From Hermatobates lingyangjiaoensis (taxonomy: Eukaryota > Arthropoda > Insecta > Hemiptera > Hermatobatidae): 64,000 bases of DNA. Of the stretch, positions 22,500 through 33,309 are shown piece by piece. Below the pieces are notes generated by a model. That model did not search any database, had not been told where the DNA came from, and was given only the letters and a program-made list of their open reading frames with translations. Every line of letters starts with the position of its first letter. Within the stretch, counting starts at the first letter, position 1. The position numbers and the translations under genes are program-made. The DNA lies in contig JAPFBL010000118.1 of assembly GCA_026182355.1 (NCBI GenBank), positions 1 to 64,000 on the forward strand, written 5' to 3'.

Positions 22500-23260
22500 A
22501 CTATAAAGATGTCCTCAAATAGTAGTTAATACCAACTCTAAACTATTTCAAAACTGTCTCAGGGAACTGACTGACGGAATAACTTCAAATTTATTTCTTA
22601 CATACGAAGTTGAAAACAACAAGAAAAAAGGAAAACTATAGAAATATATGCTTTGAGGCCTTTCACATTTATGCTGTAAGAGAGACCAAACAAAATAAAA
22701 ACAAAGAAGGTAACATAATAGTTTTGTAGAAGAGAACTCTAATATGTTTTAAGCTGATGCCAGTGTAATAAAAAGATAAATATAGACGAAAAAGTCTGTC
22801 AATAATCTGTTTTGCACTTGATAACAGTCATCTGAAAATTCAAGTTAGCTGTTGGAAAAAAATAACTTTCGTTAGAAAGTGTCTGCTCTAAAACAAGCAT
22901 TTGCCTAACCTGTTGCTGTGTTTCAATGTTATATTCAAAGTGAGCGTAGATATTTTTTACTGAAGAGCTTTGATTTGGTTTGACTTGCTGCTGCTCCCCT
23001 GTTCCGTCAAAACATAGAAAGCAATGTATTTTAATTGTAGTTAGTTTAATCAAAAATATTACAACTTATCAAATCAGTTGGTATGTTTAAAGTATTAAGA
23101 TTGTGTATTATAAGTAAGGTATTTATTTATTTGTTGAGGGTGATCGTAGTACTGCGTCCTAAGAACTATTGTACTTTCCCCCCTTTTGTACTATAGTACC
23201 CCAGTTAGCTTCAACGCCTCCAAGAAGCTCAGCACTTTTGCTGGGTCCAACGAAGGTATA
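22500..23260. other. Unassigned sequence
   Basis: The 84-codon minus frame at 22799-23053 includes an AG...GT-bounded segment, but its phases do not fit the PDZ gene. Nothing else was seen. Confidence 0.35.
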
Positions 23261-23265
23261 AAGAG

Positions 23266-23545
23266 GGGGCTAGAGGGGGTATAACGTACTCGCCTCTAAA
23301 CTGGTAGATCCAGGGTTCGATACCCACCTTTCCCTCGATTTATTCACATAAGTCCTCTCGGAGAGGACGTTAAGCCGTCGGTCCCGAGCCTATACGATGT
23401 CAGTAAGATTCCTAGTCTAAATACACTTGAATTAGGTAACCTTTAAGACTCCCAATGTAGAATCACTCATCAAACAAAAAGACCGTAAAGGGCTGAAGTT
23501 TTTAATCCGCTAGGGGATCGGTTTAAACAATAAAAAAATAAGATA
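23266..23545 (+). mobile_element. tRNA-derived SINE, tail variant 2
   Basis: Plus-oriented head (GTACTCGCCTCTAAACTGG, then box-B-like GGTTCGATACC), body, and V2 tail AAGACCGTAAAGGGCTGAAG to CTAGGGGATC. It ends in an A-rich run. The first bases of the tRNA head are diverged. Confidence 0.8.
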
Positions 23546-23731
23546 CAAAGAGGGTGGTTTATTGTTGATCAGATGGTGTGGATGGGTTCAAACATATGTT
23601 AAAGAGAGTATATTCATATAGGTTGAGATATGTTTTAATTGCTAAATAATTATATTTTATTCAAACAGATATTTAAATAATGAGAAAGGAAGCCACCCCG
23701 GAGCAGATTTGTTATTTCTTGTTACTAATAG

Positions 23732-23832
23732 CTACATTGAGGTTCACTTGGACAGATGGCAGTTATTGACGAAGGACCGAATGAAGGAGTGTCGGACACT
23801 ACTGAATGAATTGGGAGATCAAATGTGTACAG
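23732..23832 (+). CDS. Candidate internal exon, unknown protein
   Basis: 101 nt between a pyrimidine-rich acceptor (TTATTTCTTGTTACTAATAG) and the donor ACAG|GTCAGC. In the one fully open frame it encodes 33 complete codons beginning YIEVHLDRWQLL and ending LLNELGDQMCT, with a charged, helix-like middle (TKDRMKECR). It enters at phase 2 and leaves at phase 1. It lies on the opposite strand to the PDZ gene, within that gene's long intron. The frame stays open upstream too, so the acceptor is not certain. I do not recognise the family, and it could be chance. Confidence 0.3.
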
Positions 23833-23868
23833 GTCAGCTGTCGACGCTTAATTAGTTTATTTATTGTG

Positions 23869-23902
23869 CGCGGCACATGGCGGGGTTTGGCCCGGTGCCG
23901 CG
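23869..23902. other. GC-rich hairpin
   Basis: CGCGGCAC at 23869-23876 pairs with GTGCCGCG at 23895-23902 around an 18-nt loop. It is notable against an AT-rich background. It is not part of a recognisable tRNA. Confidence 0.5.
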
Positions 23903-23919
23903 ATGTCCAGCCTTAACAT

Positions 23920-24705
23920 ATGGTCCCAACTCGCGATCAGAAATGCAATCCGTCCACACTCTCTTAAACCTGTCAAACTCCTAGTTTCAGTTAAAATACC
24001 AAAAATATTTTCACATAAATCTAGTCAAAAATATCATTATTAAGATCCTCCATCATTCTTTTAAATCTAAGAAAATACCAGCCAAAGTATGAACCTACAA
24101 AACAATTAAACTGTTTTTTTTTTTGAGTTTTCGTTATTTTATAAAAAATAGCGTTTGTAATTTATGTTGAAAATGGCAACATTTCATCTGCCAAGTTTCT
24201 TTCAATAATTTTAGATTGAATCTTGTTCCCGATTCACTCTTCGGAATTTCATTCAGTCTAGACATTTCTTTTCCAAGCAGTTGATTAATTATCATTGTTC
24301 TCTCTACTGATTCACATTTCAAAGGACTGAGTAGATGTTATACCCTCACATGGGACTTTATTCGAATAATATAATAAAGATCCCAACATTATCAATGATT
24401 GAAGTAAATAAAAAGATCGAAATAATGAATAGTTTTCAAACACTGTAAACATATGCTAATAAAAATTTGAATATTGATAGTAAAACTATATTTTAAAAAT
24501 CTGGATTGGCCTACACGCCACTGTAATATAAGTAAACATATCAGACTTCTTGGGTACATAATACATAATGACCCATTTAGGCATAATATAAATATCTAAA
24601 TCGGAGATGTTTATTAGTCTTTCATTCCTGTATTCCTATTTCATTCCTATATAGTCTGTATTCCTGGAGGTAGTACAGATAGTGACTGATCCACTTATCA
24701 ATATA
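23920..24705. other. AT-rich stretch, no gene
   Basis: A 62-codon minus frame at 24134 has no support. Confidence 0.4.
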
Positions 24706-24707
24706 TC

Positions 24708-24815
24708 AATGATCAAACTACAATATGAAATGGGAAAACAAAACTAAGATCTTTCAACCGTAACAAACGGTCTTCGTCAGAGTCAAAAACCCAACTTTCA
24801 CGTGTTTATGTGAGA
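24708..24815 (-). mobile_element. Family B element, single arm
   Basis: GATCAAACTACAATATGAAA to GTCAAAAACCCAACT, with an intact minus-strand motif at 24746-24780 (CUGACGA, A, GACCG/CGGUU, GAA-AGAUCU-U). The opposite arm is missing. TTTCACGTGTTTATGTGA follows directly. Confidence 0.7.
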
Positions 24816-24819
24816 TCTT

Positions 24820-26270
24820 TTTATCAATATATATGCTTATTTTTGTATAACAAACCACTGATGCATATTATATCATTAGTATAACTACATCATTAATAAC
24901 ATTTTTAAAAAACGAAAGTGCAGATTTCGTGTTACGAAATATCTAATTTCTTATAGAATAACATGGCTTTTGTTCCAATAGCCAGTGAATCTCTTACATC
25001 GTTTATCTGACCTCCTTCTACGTTCAAGATTTAAGACACATTTTCCTATTTAAAACTTGAAAATGTTCCTATTTTGTCTAAAAAAAACCCCCAGTAAGAA
25101 ACATGTAAGAAAAACTGATTTAGAGAAAATTTTTAATTTAAGATGAAGGATAGTTTCATGAATTTTTTTCAAAGAATGATTTTAATGATGAAATGTGTTT
25201 TACATTTTTGGTATTTTATGAAATTATTATACTGGGAAACACAGAAATATCACATTACAACAGGATAATCTATACAGATTTTGGTGAAATCTCCTCAACA
25301 AAAAGTGAATATTGTTCATTTTTTGAGTGCAAAATTTATCTTTTTCTAGCTAAACAACAAACGCTGGAATATTAGGATGTTATCTGTTCACAATTAGTAT
25401 ACCAACTATACATTAGTATAGTATTAGTATACAATTAGTATACCATTACTATCATATATCATAACATAAATCCACAAATCATAACTCATAAAAACATTGG
25501 GCAACATGTAGTTCTTTAATTATAAGTAATTGTTGCTTATATTTAAACAGTGAAAAGAGACTGTATAATTATTCATGTTACTAGTACTAATTTCAACCCT
25601 CTCTTCTGGTCATTTCGTAAATCTATATAAATAAAAGAAAGGTTTTGTCTGTACATTGCTTAGAACTGACTCATTTCATGTTATGTTTACGTTTTATAGA
25701 TTAGAGAAACCGAATCCACCCTCAGAAAAATTTCTGTCTGTCTGTCTGTTTGTCCGAAAAAATTTTGTCACAAGTAAACTCAGTCGCCTTGAAGTATAAC
25801 TAGCTGACAAAGCTAGCTTTGACAATAGATTTGTGTATGTCTTGGATAAGAAATTTAACATAAAAGCTAAGATATGGACTTTTAAACTGTGTTTGGCTAG
25901 CTAAACAGAAATTTATGGAAGGAATTGAAGTGAGTGAGACCAAGTGTTGCTGACATTGTCAAAGATATGTTAAGTGTTAAAGAGTCAAAGGCCTGCCTAG
26001 ATGTTTATAAAAATATTTAATTAATCTGACCCCAGCACGACTAGTGACCTAAAGGAGATCGTAATGACATTTGCCAGCCGTGTTATTCTTGGACAGGAAG
26101 AACCAAATTGTATTTGTGCTAACTTTGAAACTTGTCTAATTCGAATTTGTTCTTCTAACGAGTCTACAAACTTTAAATTATATAATGAAAATGACCTTAA
26201 TTTGAATATTCTGTGTAAACATTTTCGTAAAAAAGAAGTAAATAGAAACCAAAGTTCTTTTTCATTAGTT
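24820..26270. other. Low-GC stretch, no supported gene
   Basis: It includes CTGTCTGTCTGTCTGTTTGT near 25735, probably a TE end, and short frames without support. Confidence 0.4.
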
Positions 26271-26271
26271 G

Positions 26272-26345
26272 CAGTGGCGTAGCAAGTGGACGGGGCGGAA
26301 GGGGTGGTTCCGTGCCAGGGGGCGGCGTTTTTAGGGGGTAAAAGT
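26272..26345 (+). mobile_element. Transposon end fragment (CAGTGGCGTAGCAAG)
   Basis: GCAGTGGCGTAGCAAGTGGA followed by G-rich sequence is the usual left terminus of a common hAT-type non-autonomous element. The matching right end was not located. Confidence 0.4.
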
Positions 26346-26939
26346 AGGGGGAAAAAATTAAAATAATAAAAAGCGAAGACAAAAAATGTAAACTTTGATA
26401 ACAAAATGAGTTTTTAAGGTCGTAATTGTTTTTATGTTTAATGTAGATAATACCGTTTTTAAACGTATTTTTCAACTGTAATACTTGCAAATTAAGGATA
26501 CATTTATTTTAAATTTTTCAAAAAAAATTTTTTTTAAAGGGTTGAATGATTAATATTTGTTTGAGTAGTAGTTAATTTATTTTAACATTTTTTTTTATAG
26601 TTTGAATTATACGTTTTAGTTTTTAAAAATCTTTGGATTTCTTTGATGACGGGCTGTATACGTATATGAGTAGTGTAATAAGATGAAAATCTGAGACTAA
26701 TAACAACAGTCTAAAATTAGATCTTTGATCGTAATTTTATGAAAATAAATATTTTAAAGACTTTCTGGAATGTTTAAGGTTAACAAATTATCAGAGGCCA
26801 GCAGGGGGGGGGGGGGGCGGTAAATCTTACGACCCTCGGGTTGTAAAACAAAATAGCTGTTACTTCACGGATTAGTTGAATATTTTTTATTTGTTTTTTA
26901 ACTTTTTAGAATTTATTATAGTTAAATACATATACTCTT

Positions 26940-27035
26940 CCAATGATCAAACCACAATATGAAATGGGACAACAAGACTAAGATCATTCAACTGTAACAA
27001 GCTGTCTTCGTTAGAGTCAAAAACCCAACTGACCA
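26940..27035 (-). mobile_element. Family B element, single degenerate arm
   Basis: CAATGATCAAACCACAATAT to CAAAAACCCAACT. Core changes (TTAACGA for CTGACGA, GAATGATC for GAAAGATC) make activity unlikely. Confidence 0.6.
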
Positions 27036-27039
27036 CACC

Positions 27040-28120
27040 TAGTTCATAATGCATTATTTACACATTTCCTTTTCATGTAAAATAATGATATGAGAAGTGA
27101 TATATTTCAGACAATCGTTAGTTATTGATCTTTATTATACTTGGAAATATAATTTGATAAATAAATACTAATATTACAAATACATAAAATCGATCACACT
27201 TTTGTATTTATATATTACTCTTTCTGAAGTAATAGACCTATAAAGGGCTCATTAATTATTCTGAAAATATATACCATAAATTATTTGTTAATAAAAATTG
27301 ATAAAAGAGAACTAATAAATTAAATATAAAATTTACCATTTTTTTCATTGAATATAGAATATTATTAACTGATAATAATGAAAATATATTAGCCTTTAAT
27401 TTTTATTAAGAAAATATTGTTTTGGAATGTTCCTCAAAAATTTAATTTATCTCTTCTAACAAACAATGATTAAATTAAGAAACTTCAGTTCCTTGAATTT
27501 CCAGTTTTATGAACAATATAATGGATTTCTGGCTATCATTTTTTTATTTAAAGGCTTTTCTAATCTTAAATTAATAAGGAAGAAAAAAAATTGTTTTAAT
27601 TTACTGTAAATGAAGTATAGTGATCATAAAAAAAATGTTTATAACATATTGATGAATTTACAGGCTTTGAAATTCCTTGAATCTATTTCTGAATTATTTT
27701 TGGGATCTAATGAAGTGATAATTTATAAATATTTGTAATTAAATCATTATGTTTTTATGATCTTTCTAAAATAAAAACCAAAATTGACATATAATTAATT
27801 AAGTCTAATTGACCAATTATAATCCATCAGATGACATCTGTAACTTCGTTCATTGCATTTAGTTAGGTGATTAATTGTATCTTTCAATAAGAACATATCA
27901 GTTCTGGATTCTTGTCTGAATTTCTGATTGATAATTTTATTTCTAAGTTATAATATTGAAATTTATAATAATTAGTGATGAACGATTCCAAAATGTTTAA
28001 TGATTGCGATACGAGTCCCGATATCTGCAATGAATTATGCTCCTTTTCAGACTAGGAAGCAGGCTTTATAATCAAATGCTTTATATTTAACTGGCAAACG
28101 TGCCAGTCTTTGACGGGTAC
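27040..28120. other. AT-rich stretch, no gene
   Basis: Nothing beyond the weak similarity of 27800-27870 to 18480-18560. Confidence 0.4.
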
Positions 28121-28124
28121 TTTT

Positions 28125-28262
28125 TGAAAATTTTGGACGTAAAAAGCTAATGACGTAGCGTAAAAAGTTAATGAAATGGTCCCCACATATAAGAATAAAA
28201 ATTTTTATTTGTGGAGACCATTTCATTAACTTCTCACCATACATTGAGTAAATACCACATAA
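28125..28262. mobile_element. Family A foldback without hammerhead core
   Basis: GTTAATGAAATGGTCCCCAC on the left is mirrored by GTGGAGACCATTTCATTAAC on the right, followed by the family's outer end TGAGTAAATACCACA. The two arms join outside the hammerhead, so the core has been deleted. Confidence 0.65.
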
Positions 28263-28264
28263 TA

Positions 28265-28576
28265 AGTGGGTGAGAAAGTCAGCCGGTTACCGGCGTTTTG
28301 TTTGATCGCTGATTCTACAGATTCTACATTGGGAGTAAATCTGTATTGGCTAAATCCTAAATTTTGCCTAACTCAAATACATTTCGAAAAGGGATCTTTA
28401 ACGAGTACCTGACATTGTACAGTCTTGGGACCGACGGCTTAACATCCTCTCTGAGGGACAACGTACTCAGATTTATTCACCTCCCGCGTGAATAAATCGA
28501 AGGCGAGGTGTGGATCGAACCCCTGACTACCAGCCCAGAGGCGAGTACGTTAACCACTGAGCTAACCTGGCCCCCG
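28265..28576 (-). mobile_element. tRNA-derived SINE, tail variant 3
   Basis: Head on minus GGTTAGCTCAGTGGTTAACG, box-B-like GGTTCGATCC. The V3 tail has GCCGGTAACCGGCTGAC, a perfect 6-bp palindrome. It is inserted directly at the end of a family A element. Confidence 0.85.
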
Positions 28577-28579
28577 TTA

Positions 28580-29079
28580 AAGACACTTACTTTTACATCA
28601 AAGTCTTGAGGACTTTACTTTAAGAAATTCAAGTTTCTTTATTTTAACGTTATTGTTTAATATGGAGTTACTTTAGTCAAAAACTGGCCATAACAAAATG
28701 ATTTTTTTTAACAACATTTATTAAATAATTACTATAATCGATATTATTAAACTTGGAAAGAAATGCTTTTCTTTGCATTAATGATTTACTGTCTAATTTA
28801 GCATGAACGCTGTTATCACTAATCACTAGTAATTATGAGTAATTAATGAGTAGCGGGTGTGCTTTCTTTGAAACATTATCGTTTTTGTTAGGAGTCCCAT
28901 CAATCCTTGACTGTTCTAATGGATTTGAAATGTATTTCTGCCATTACTTAGTCAACAAATGGCTGAAATATCACCCTTGGACCATTGCACTAATAATAGC
29001 CTTCGACAGAGAGAGGGCGTGCACACTCCTTCCAAAAGTAGACTTCACTAAAATCATTACGATTCCGTATAGTATGCTG
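28580..29079. other. Unassigned sequence
   Basis: A 109-codon plus frame (28846-29175) runs from here into the hAT-like left end, so it is not a gene. Confidence 0.35.
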
Positions 29080-29772
29080 CAGACTTTTTCAAACTTTTTT
29101 CGACGCGGAACCCTTTTTGGTTCCAGTATAACTTTCCCCGGAATACCAAATTCTAATGATTTCATACAATCATAATATAAATATTTTCATATGGCTTTTT
29201 AAATAGTATGTATGTTTAAAAATAATTAAAAAAGTAATATTATGCAATGTGTATTATTCGAATAAAAATTCAAAACTAAAAGATTTTAATTTTCATATTT
29301 TCCACAAGTGCATAACACATAAAACAGAATTACTAGCAATTTTAACACAGAGTGTGTTTTGTAATCATTTTTGGCTTTATAGTTGTGAGTTTAATTCTCA
29401 AGTTAACCCCAGCATTAAGTCTACTATTGATATTTGGTGTCTATGGCAGTTTAAAGGGAAAATCCAGTTTCCCATAAGTAGGTAGTGGGAAATGGCAGCA
29501 ATATGTGAAGTGCTACTTTTGCAATAGTAGGAAATTCGAGAATCAGATAGTTCAAAAAACTGACTCATCCTAAATATGAATAAAATTTTGACCACTTCTA
29601 CTTATGGGTATATGTAAATATAAACATTATTCGGTTTCATGATTGACAAGAAATATAGAATAAATCCATACCCACAAAAAAAATTGTAGAAAATGTTTTA
29701 ATGTTTTTCACGGAACCCCAGACAGTCCCTTAAGGAACCCCTGGGTTCTGCGGAACCCACTTTGGGAACCTG
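29080..29772 (+). mobile_element. Possible hAT-like MITE
   Basis: The left end CAGACTTTTTCAAAC...CGCGGAACCC and the right end (minus) CAGGTTCCCAAAGTGGGTTC then CGCAGAACCC share the CAG, CAAA and GCGGAACCC pattern of hAT-type elements. No 8-bp target duplication could be matched. Confidence 0.4.
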
Positions 29773-29923
29773 TGGTATACAGTGAAGATAAATGGAATCA
29801 TACTCTTAAAAAATAATGATATCCTTAGTTGTCGGACATTTTATTTTAATTTTTTTGACTGTAAGGTAAAATTCTCAAACGATATTTTAATTTATTATAA
29901 ATTGAGGCACTGATGGTTTGATT

Positions 29924-30169
29924 ATCGATAGATCGATTTCATCTCTTTTTAATCGATTATCCTTAATTGATAAATTTATTTAGAAGTGATTTAGCAATCG
30001 ATTTTATTTAAAGGTGTTTTAAATCGTTTGGTAATCGATTAGTCTATAGAAACTTAGTTGAGTTATGTGGAATGTTTTCATTTGACCGAGTCAAGTCAAT
30101 CGATTATCATTTTCATATTGGGAATCGATTTCAAATAAAGATGTATGAAGATCATTTCTTGTCATCGAT
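29924..30169. promoter_or_regulatory. Homotypic ATCGAT cluster, candidate enhancer
   Basis: ATCGAT occurs at 29924, 29932, 29952, 29997, 30034, 30099, 30124 and 30164: eight sites in 246 bp, most extended to ATCGATT, plus a near-match ATCGTTT at 30023. Spacing is irregular (8 to 65 bp) and the intervening sequence is unique, which argues against a tandem repeat. ATCGAT is the core bound by CUT/Onecut homeodomain proteins, and also resembles DREF-type sites. Function as an enhancer is inferred. Confidence 0.5.
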
Positions 30170-30204
30170 TAATAATTGCCTTAGGCCAATTTGAAATTTG
30201 GTAA

Positions 30205-30325
30205 GGTTAGTTTAGGTTGTAGTGGCAGTTACACAACACATTACTGTACTAATACTAATGTTCTTCAGTTCCTAGGAGTACTGAAGTTTACCTAACTGAA
30301 GCAGGGATCTTGAATAATAGTGAGA
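30205..30325 (-). mobile_element. Decayed SINE fragment, tail variant 1
   Basis: GGTTAGTTTAGGTTGTAGTG and CTAACTGAAGCAGGGATCTT correspond to the V1 3' end with heavy divergence. No head is present. Confidence 0.45.
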
Positions 30326-30329
30326 AGTT

Positions 30330-31300
30330 TAGGGTTGATTTAGTTGAACACACGTCATTAAAGTCAGGATGTTTTTCAAATCAAATGCATAATCAAAAAA
30401 TGAGTATGATTAAAAAATTAATTTATTTACCTTGATAATGTGAAACTTGTTCATAGGCATTTTCAAAGTCAAGAGCCTAAGTCAAGTGGGTTTGATTATT
30501 TCTTTCTTTTATCACACTCGTTAACTGTTTAACATTTCAGCTTAAAGATTTAATTTATTTTGTTATAATGCTGTTGAGTTGAAAAAAAATTCTCTCAATG
30601 CAGGTTAAAAGAATATTTCCATGCATAATTCGGTAAAATTCTTTCTATAGAAAAGTGAAATACTCGACAATCGTTGCCTTAAGGTATACAAATACAAATC
30701 AATGATTATATTGCTACCATATAATTCCATCTGGAGGGTTGTTATTGGAGCCGAAAGGATTCAGGTCCAGATACCAGTGGTTACCATACCAGTGGCTACT
30801 TTAAACCTAACAATTTGACTTACTCTATCTTCATCTCAAAATAAACATTTTTATTCTTAATTTCTATTAGATCAAATATTATTATTTATTAAAAATCTTT
30901 TATTTTTATGTCATTTTTTCCACTGTTTCGTCTTCTTCAGCTAGTTTTAGTGATTTTTTTCGTTTTTATAGTGGCTAACCTGCATGTATTCTAGAAGCTC
31001 TCTAGTTGGCTTTCGTCTTCGCACCGAACTACTTCCGTATGTTTGTGGGAACCGGTTTTGCAGGTGCCTTCGTCCTACCAGAGGAGATAAAAACAATAAC
31101 AGGAGTAACAAATTAATGTTGTGAGCTTGCTAATCTGTGTCCGCCAGTTGTCTATCTGAAAACTTAAAGTCCGTCCTTAATTAATTTATTAAGTAATTCA
31201 TTATTCGTAATTAATTATATTAAGTAATTAAGTAATTTATTAAGTAATTATTTCTCATAGCGGGAAAAAAAAACCAGACTATAGGGCTTTATCATCTTAA
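30330..31300. other. Unassigned AT-rich sequence
   Basis: No repeat or exon recognised. Confidence 0.4.
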
Positions 31301-31670
31301 CCAAAGTTCCCTGCAAGCTGCGCGCATGGGCAATTGCACACTACTCGCACATGCTCTGCGCACAAAAAAGTCAACACCCAGTCACCAAAAAAAATTCTAA
31401 CCTTTGAAAAAAAATGAAGTAGCATTTTGAAAAGTAAAATACACCATTTTTCTTATATCATAAACTTAGTACAATCGTGAAATGCGCTTTTTTCTAGTTT
31501 ATTATTTTTTTTAAATTTAATAGGATACAAAATAAAATCAAGAACACAAAAAATTACAAATAAAGTATTTTTAAAAAACTTAGTACAGTCCCTTTTGTTT
31601 TTTAGACAAGATATTTTTTTAATTCCATTGATCATATTTCAAGATCATAGAAATTACAATTTTTTGTGAG

Positions 31671-31712
<42 letters not shown>

Positions 31713-31714
31713 AT

Positions 31715-31800
31715 ATATCAATGATCAAACCACAATAAGAAATGGGAAAACAAGACTAAGATCTTTCAACCGTAACAAGCGGTCTTCGTCAGAGTCAAAA
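31715..31800 (-). mobile_element. Family B, single arm after (TA)n
   Basis: A (TA)n run at 31675-31718 leads into TCAATGATCAAACCACAATA and an intact minus motif at 31758-31792. Confidence 0.7.
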
Positions 31801-31854
31801 ACCATCTATTATATCAAGTGTTATTTTGATTATTATTCATATATATATATATAT

Positions 31855-31985
31855 AAAAAGATTTCACATAAACACGTGAAACAACAATCAATGATCAAAC
31901 CACAATAAGAAATGGGAAAACAAGACTAAGATCTTTCAACCGTAACAAGCGGTCTCGTCAGAGTCAAAAACCATCTATTATATCA
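31855..31985 (-). mobile_element. Family B, single arm (one-base deletion in stem II)
   Basis: A copy of the unit, with GGTCTCGTCAG instead of GGTCTTCGTCAG, removing the spacer base. The following CATCTATTATATCAAGTGTT also follows the 31720 copy, so the block was duplicated in tandem. Confidence 0.72.
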
Positions 31986-32096
31986 AGTGTTATTTTGATT
32001 ATTATTCATATATATATATATATAAAAAGATTTCACATAAACACGTGAAACAACAATCAATGATCAAACCACAATAAGAAATGGGAAAACAAGACT

Positions 32097-32131
32097 AAGA
32101 TCTTTCAACCGTAACAAGCGGTCTTCGTCAG
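32097..32131 (-). ncRNA. Hammerhead-like motif, family B
   Basis: CUGACGA, spacer A, stem II GACCG/CGGUU, loop CUUGUUA, GAA-AGAUCU-U. Stem I: GACU before, AGUC after the predicted cut. Confidence 0.65.
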
Positions 32132-32169
32132 AGTCAAAAACCCAACTGGGAGCAGTTGGGTTTTTGACT

Positions 32170-32204
32170 CTGACGAAGACCGCTTGTTACGGTTGAAAGA
32201 TCTT
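32170..32204 (+). ncRNA. Hammerhead-like motif, family B (type copy)
   Basis: Same as its partner arm. The 3' segment AGAUCU is a perfect 6-nt palindrome followed by U at the predicted cleavage position. GACU/AGUC form stem I. Confidence 0.65.
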
Positions 32205-32372
32205 AGTCTTGTTTTCCCATTTCTTATTGTGGTTTGATCATTGATTGTTGTTTCACGTGTTTATGTGAAATCTTTTTATATATATATATATATGAATAAT
32301 AATCAAAATAACACTTGATATAATAGATGGATTCATTTACCACAATGAAAACAATTTTTGAAACAATGCTCT

Positions 32373-32398
32373 AAGGCCTTTCGTTAACACATCGTCAG
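32373..32398 (-). ncRNA. Hammerhead-like motif, family F
   Basis: CUGACGA, spacer U, minimal stem II GUGUUAAC (GU/AC ends), GAA-AGGCCU-U. Flanks GCUCU and AGAGC form a perfect 5-bp stem I. Confidence 0.6.
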
Positions 32399-32449
32399 AG
32401 AGCAAGTGAACTAAAAAACAAATTTTTTAGTTTTTAGTTCACTTGGTCT

Positions 32450-32475
32450 CTGACGATGTGTTAACGAAAGGCCTT
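32450..32475 (+). ncRNA. Hammerhead-like motif, family F
   Basis: Mirror of the left-arm motif. Stem I is shortened to UCU/AGA by a flank substitution (GGTCT instead of GCTCT). Confidence 0.58.
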
Positions 32476-32517
32476 AGAGCATTGTTTCAAAAATTGTTTT
32501 CATTGTGGTAAATTAAT

Positions 32518-32556
<39 letters not shown>

Positions 32557-32653
32557 TTACTGTGGACCCTAGTCTCCTCAGAGAGCTTGTGTGTGTGTGC
32601 AGATGCATGCAAATTTAGAGGGAACATTGATCCTAACTTCACTAAAATTTTAA

Positions 32654-33101
32654 TACAGTGGCATCTTGAGATACAAGTTTAATCCGTTACAGACACGAGC
32701 TCGTATTCCAAACAATTTTTTCCCATTTAAAATAAAGGAAATAGATTTAATCATTTCTGACCCTTTAAGATGCTTCTAATCTACCCCATAATGACTCCCG
32801 TAACTATCATATGTACTATACATACATATATGTACAGTATATTTGAATGTGAAACACTCTTATAACAAAAAATCTGAAATAAAAGATATTAGTGATAAAT
32901 GCAATAAAAAATGAATACTAACTAGTGGGAAAATTCTGTTGAATTTGAACCGAAAGATCCTGTCTTTTCACTAACCATCGCGCAAGCCAACCTCGTGTTT
33001 CAAAATTTAGCTTGGGTTTGAAGCAAAAATTCAGCTTGAATTCGGGCTCGGATCCAAAAAATTCGTATCTTGAGCGGTTCGTATCTCAAGGTACAACTGT
33101 A
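32654..33101 (+). mobile_element. Mariner-type MITE
   Basis: Terminal inverted repeats TACAGTGGCATCTTGAGATA and (minus) TACAGTTGTACCTTGAGATA, both starting at TA, are about 25 bp with few mismatches. Length is 448 bp with no transposase. This end sequence type is common in arthropod mariner derivatives. Confidence 0.8.
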
Positions 33102-33225
33102 TTTGGCATTTTTACTTTACTATAAGTAAAGTATAGTGATCTTGAAAAAAAACTCGATCTCGAGATTTGACGGAATTAGATGTTTTGAGACCCCACAAGA
33201 AAGTTTTATGAAGTCTTTTTGATGA

Positions 33226-33275
33226 TGTCTGCGTGTGTGTGTGTGTGGGTGCGTGTGTGTGGGCATGTGGGTGGA
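33226..33275 (+). repeat. (GT)n microsatellite
   Basis: GTGTGTGTGTGTGTGG with imperfect continuation. The two minus frames here are repeat artefacts. Confidence 0.85.
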
Positions 33276-33309
33276 TGTGTGAGTATGCATCCAAAGTTTG
33301 TGGCAACGC

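Larger units (their letters stand above)
32025..32295 (+). mobile_element. Family B foldback, best-preserved copy
   Basis: Near-perfect palindrome of about 120-bp arms (AAAAAGATTTCACATAAACA ... TGTTTATGTGAAATCTTTTT) meeting at CAACTGGGAGCAGTTG. It is bounded by (TA)n on both sides. Each arm contains one intact hammerhead-like motif facing inward-out (minus 32097-32131, plus 32170-32204). Confidence 0.88.
32328..32520 (+). mobile_element. Family F foldback element
   Basis: Arms of about 85 bp (GGATTCATTTACCACAATGA ... TCATTGTGGTAAATTAATCC) with a short T/A-rich centre. Both arms carry a hammerhead-like motif. A (TA)n run follows at 32519-32553. Confidence 0.85.
31303..32628 (+). mobile_element. 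Probable hAT-like element hosting nested insertions
   Basis: The left end AAAGTTCCCTGCAAGCTGCG (with GCAATTGCACACTACTCGC) is mirrored at the right by TTTAGAGGGAACATT, with GCATGCAAAT and GTGTGTGTGTGCAGATGC. The interior is filled by three family B copies and one family F foldback. Boundaries are tentative, with no target duplication confirmed. Confidence 0.4.

Noticed and set aside
22910..23005. Minus-strand exon candidate (GEQQQVKPNQSSS...) bounded by ACAG and GTTAGG
   Set aside because: The acceptor is phase 1 but the donor is phase 0, so it cannot sit between the two PDZ-gene exons. Composition is low-complexity and the surrounding frame is open on both sides.
28846..29175. 109-codon plus frame
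   Set aside because: Runs across the left end of a hAT-like element. Overlaps an antisense frame of equal quality.
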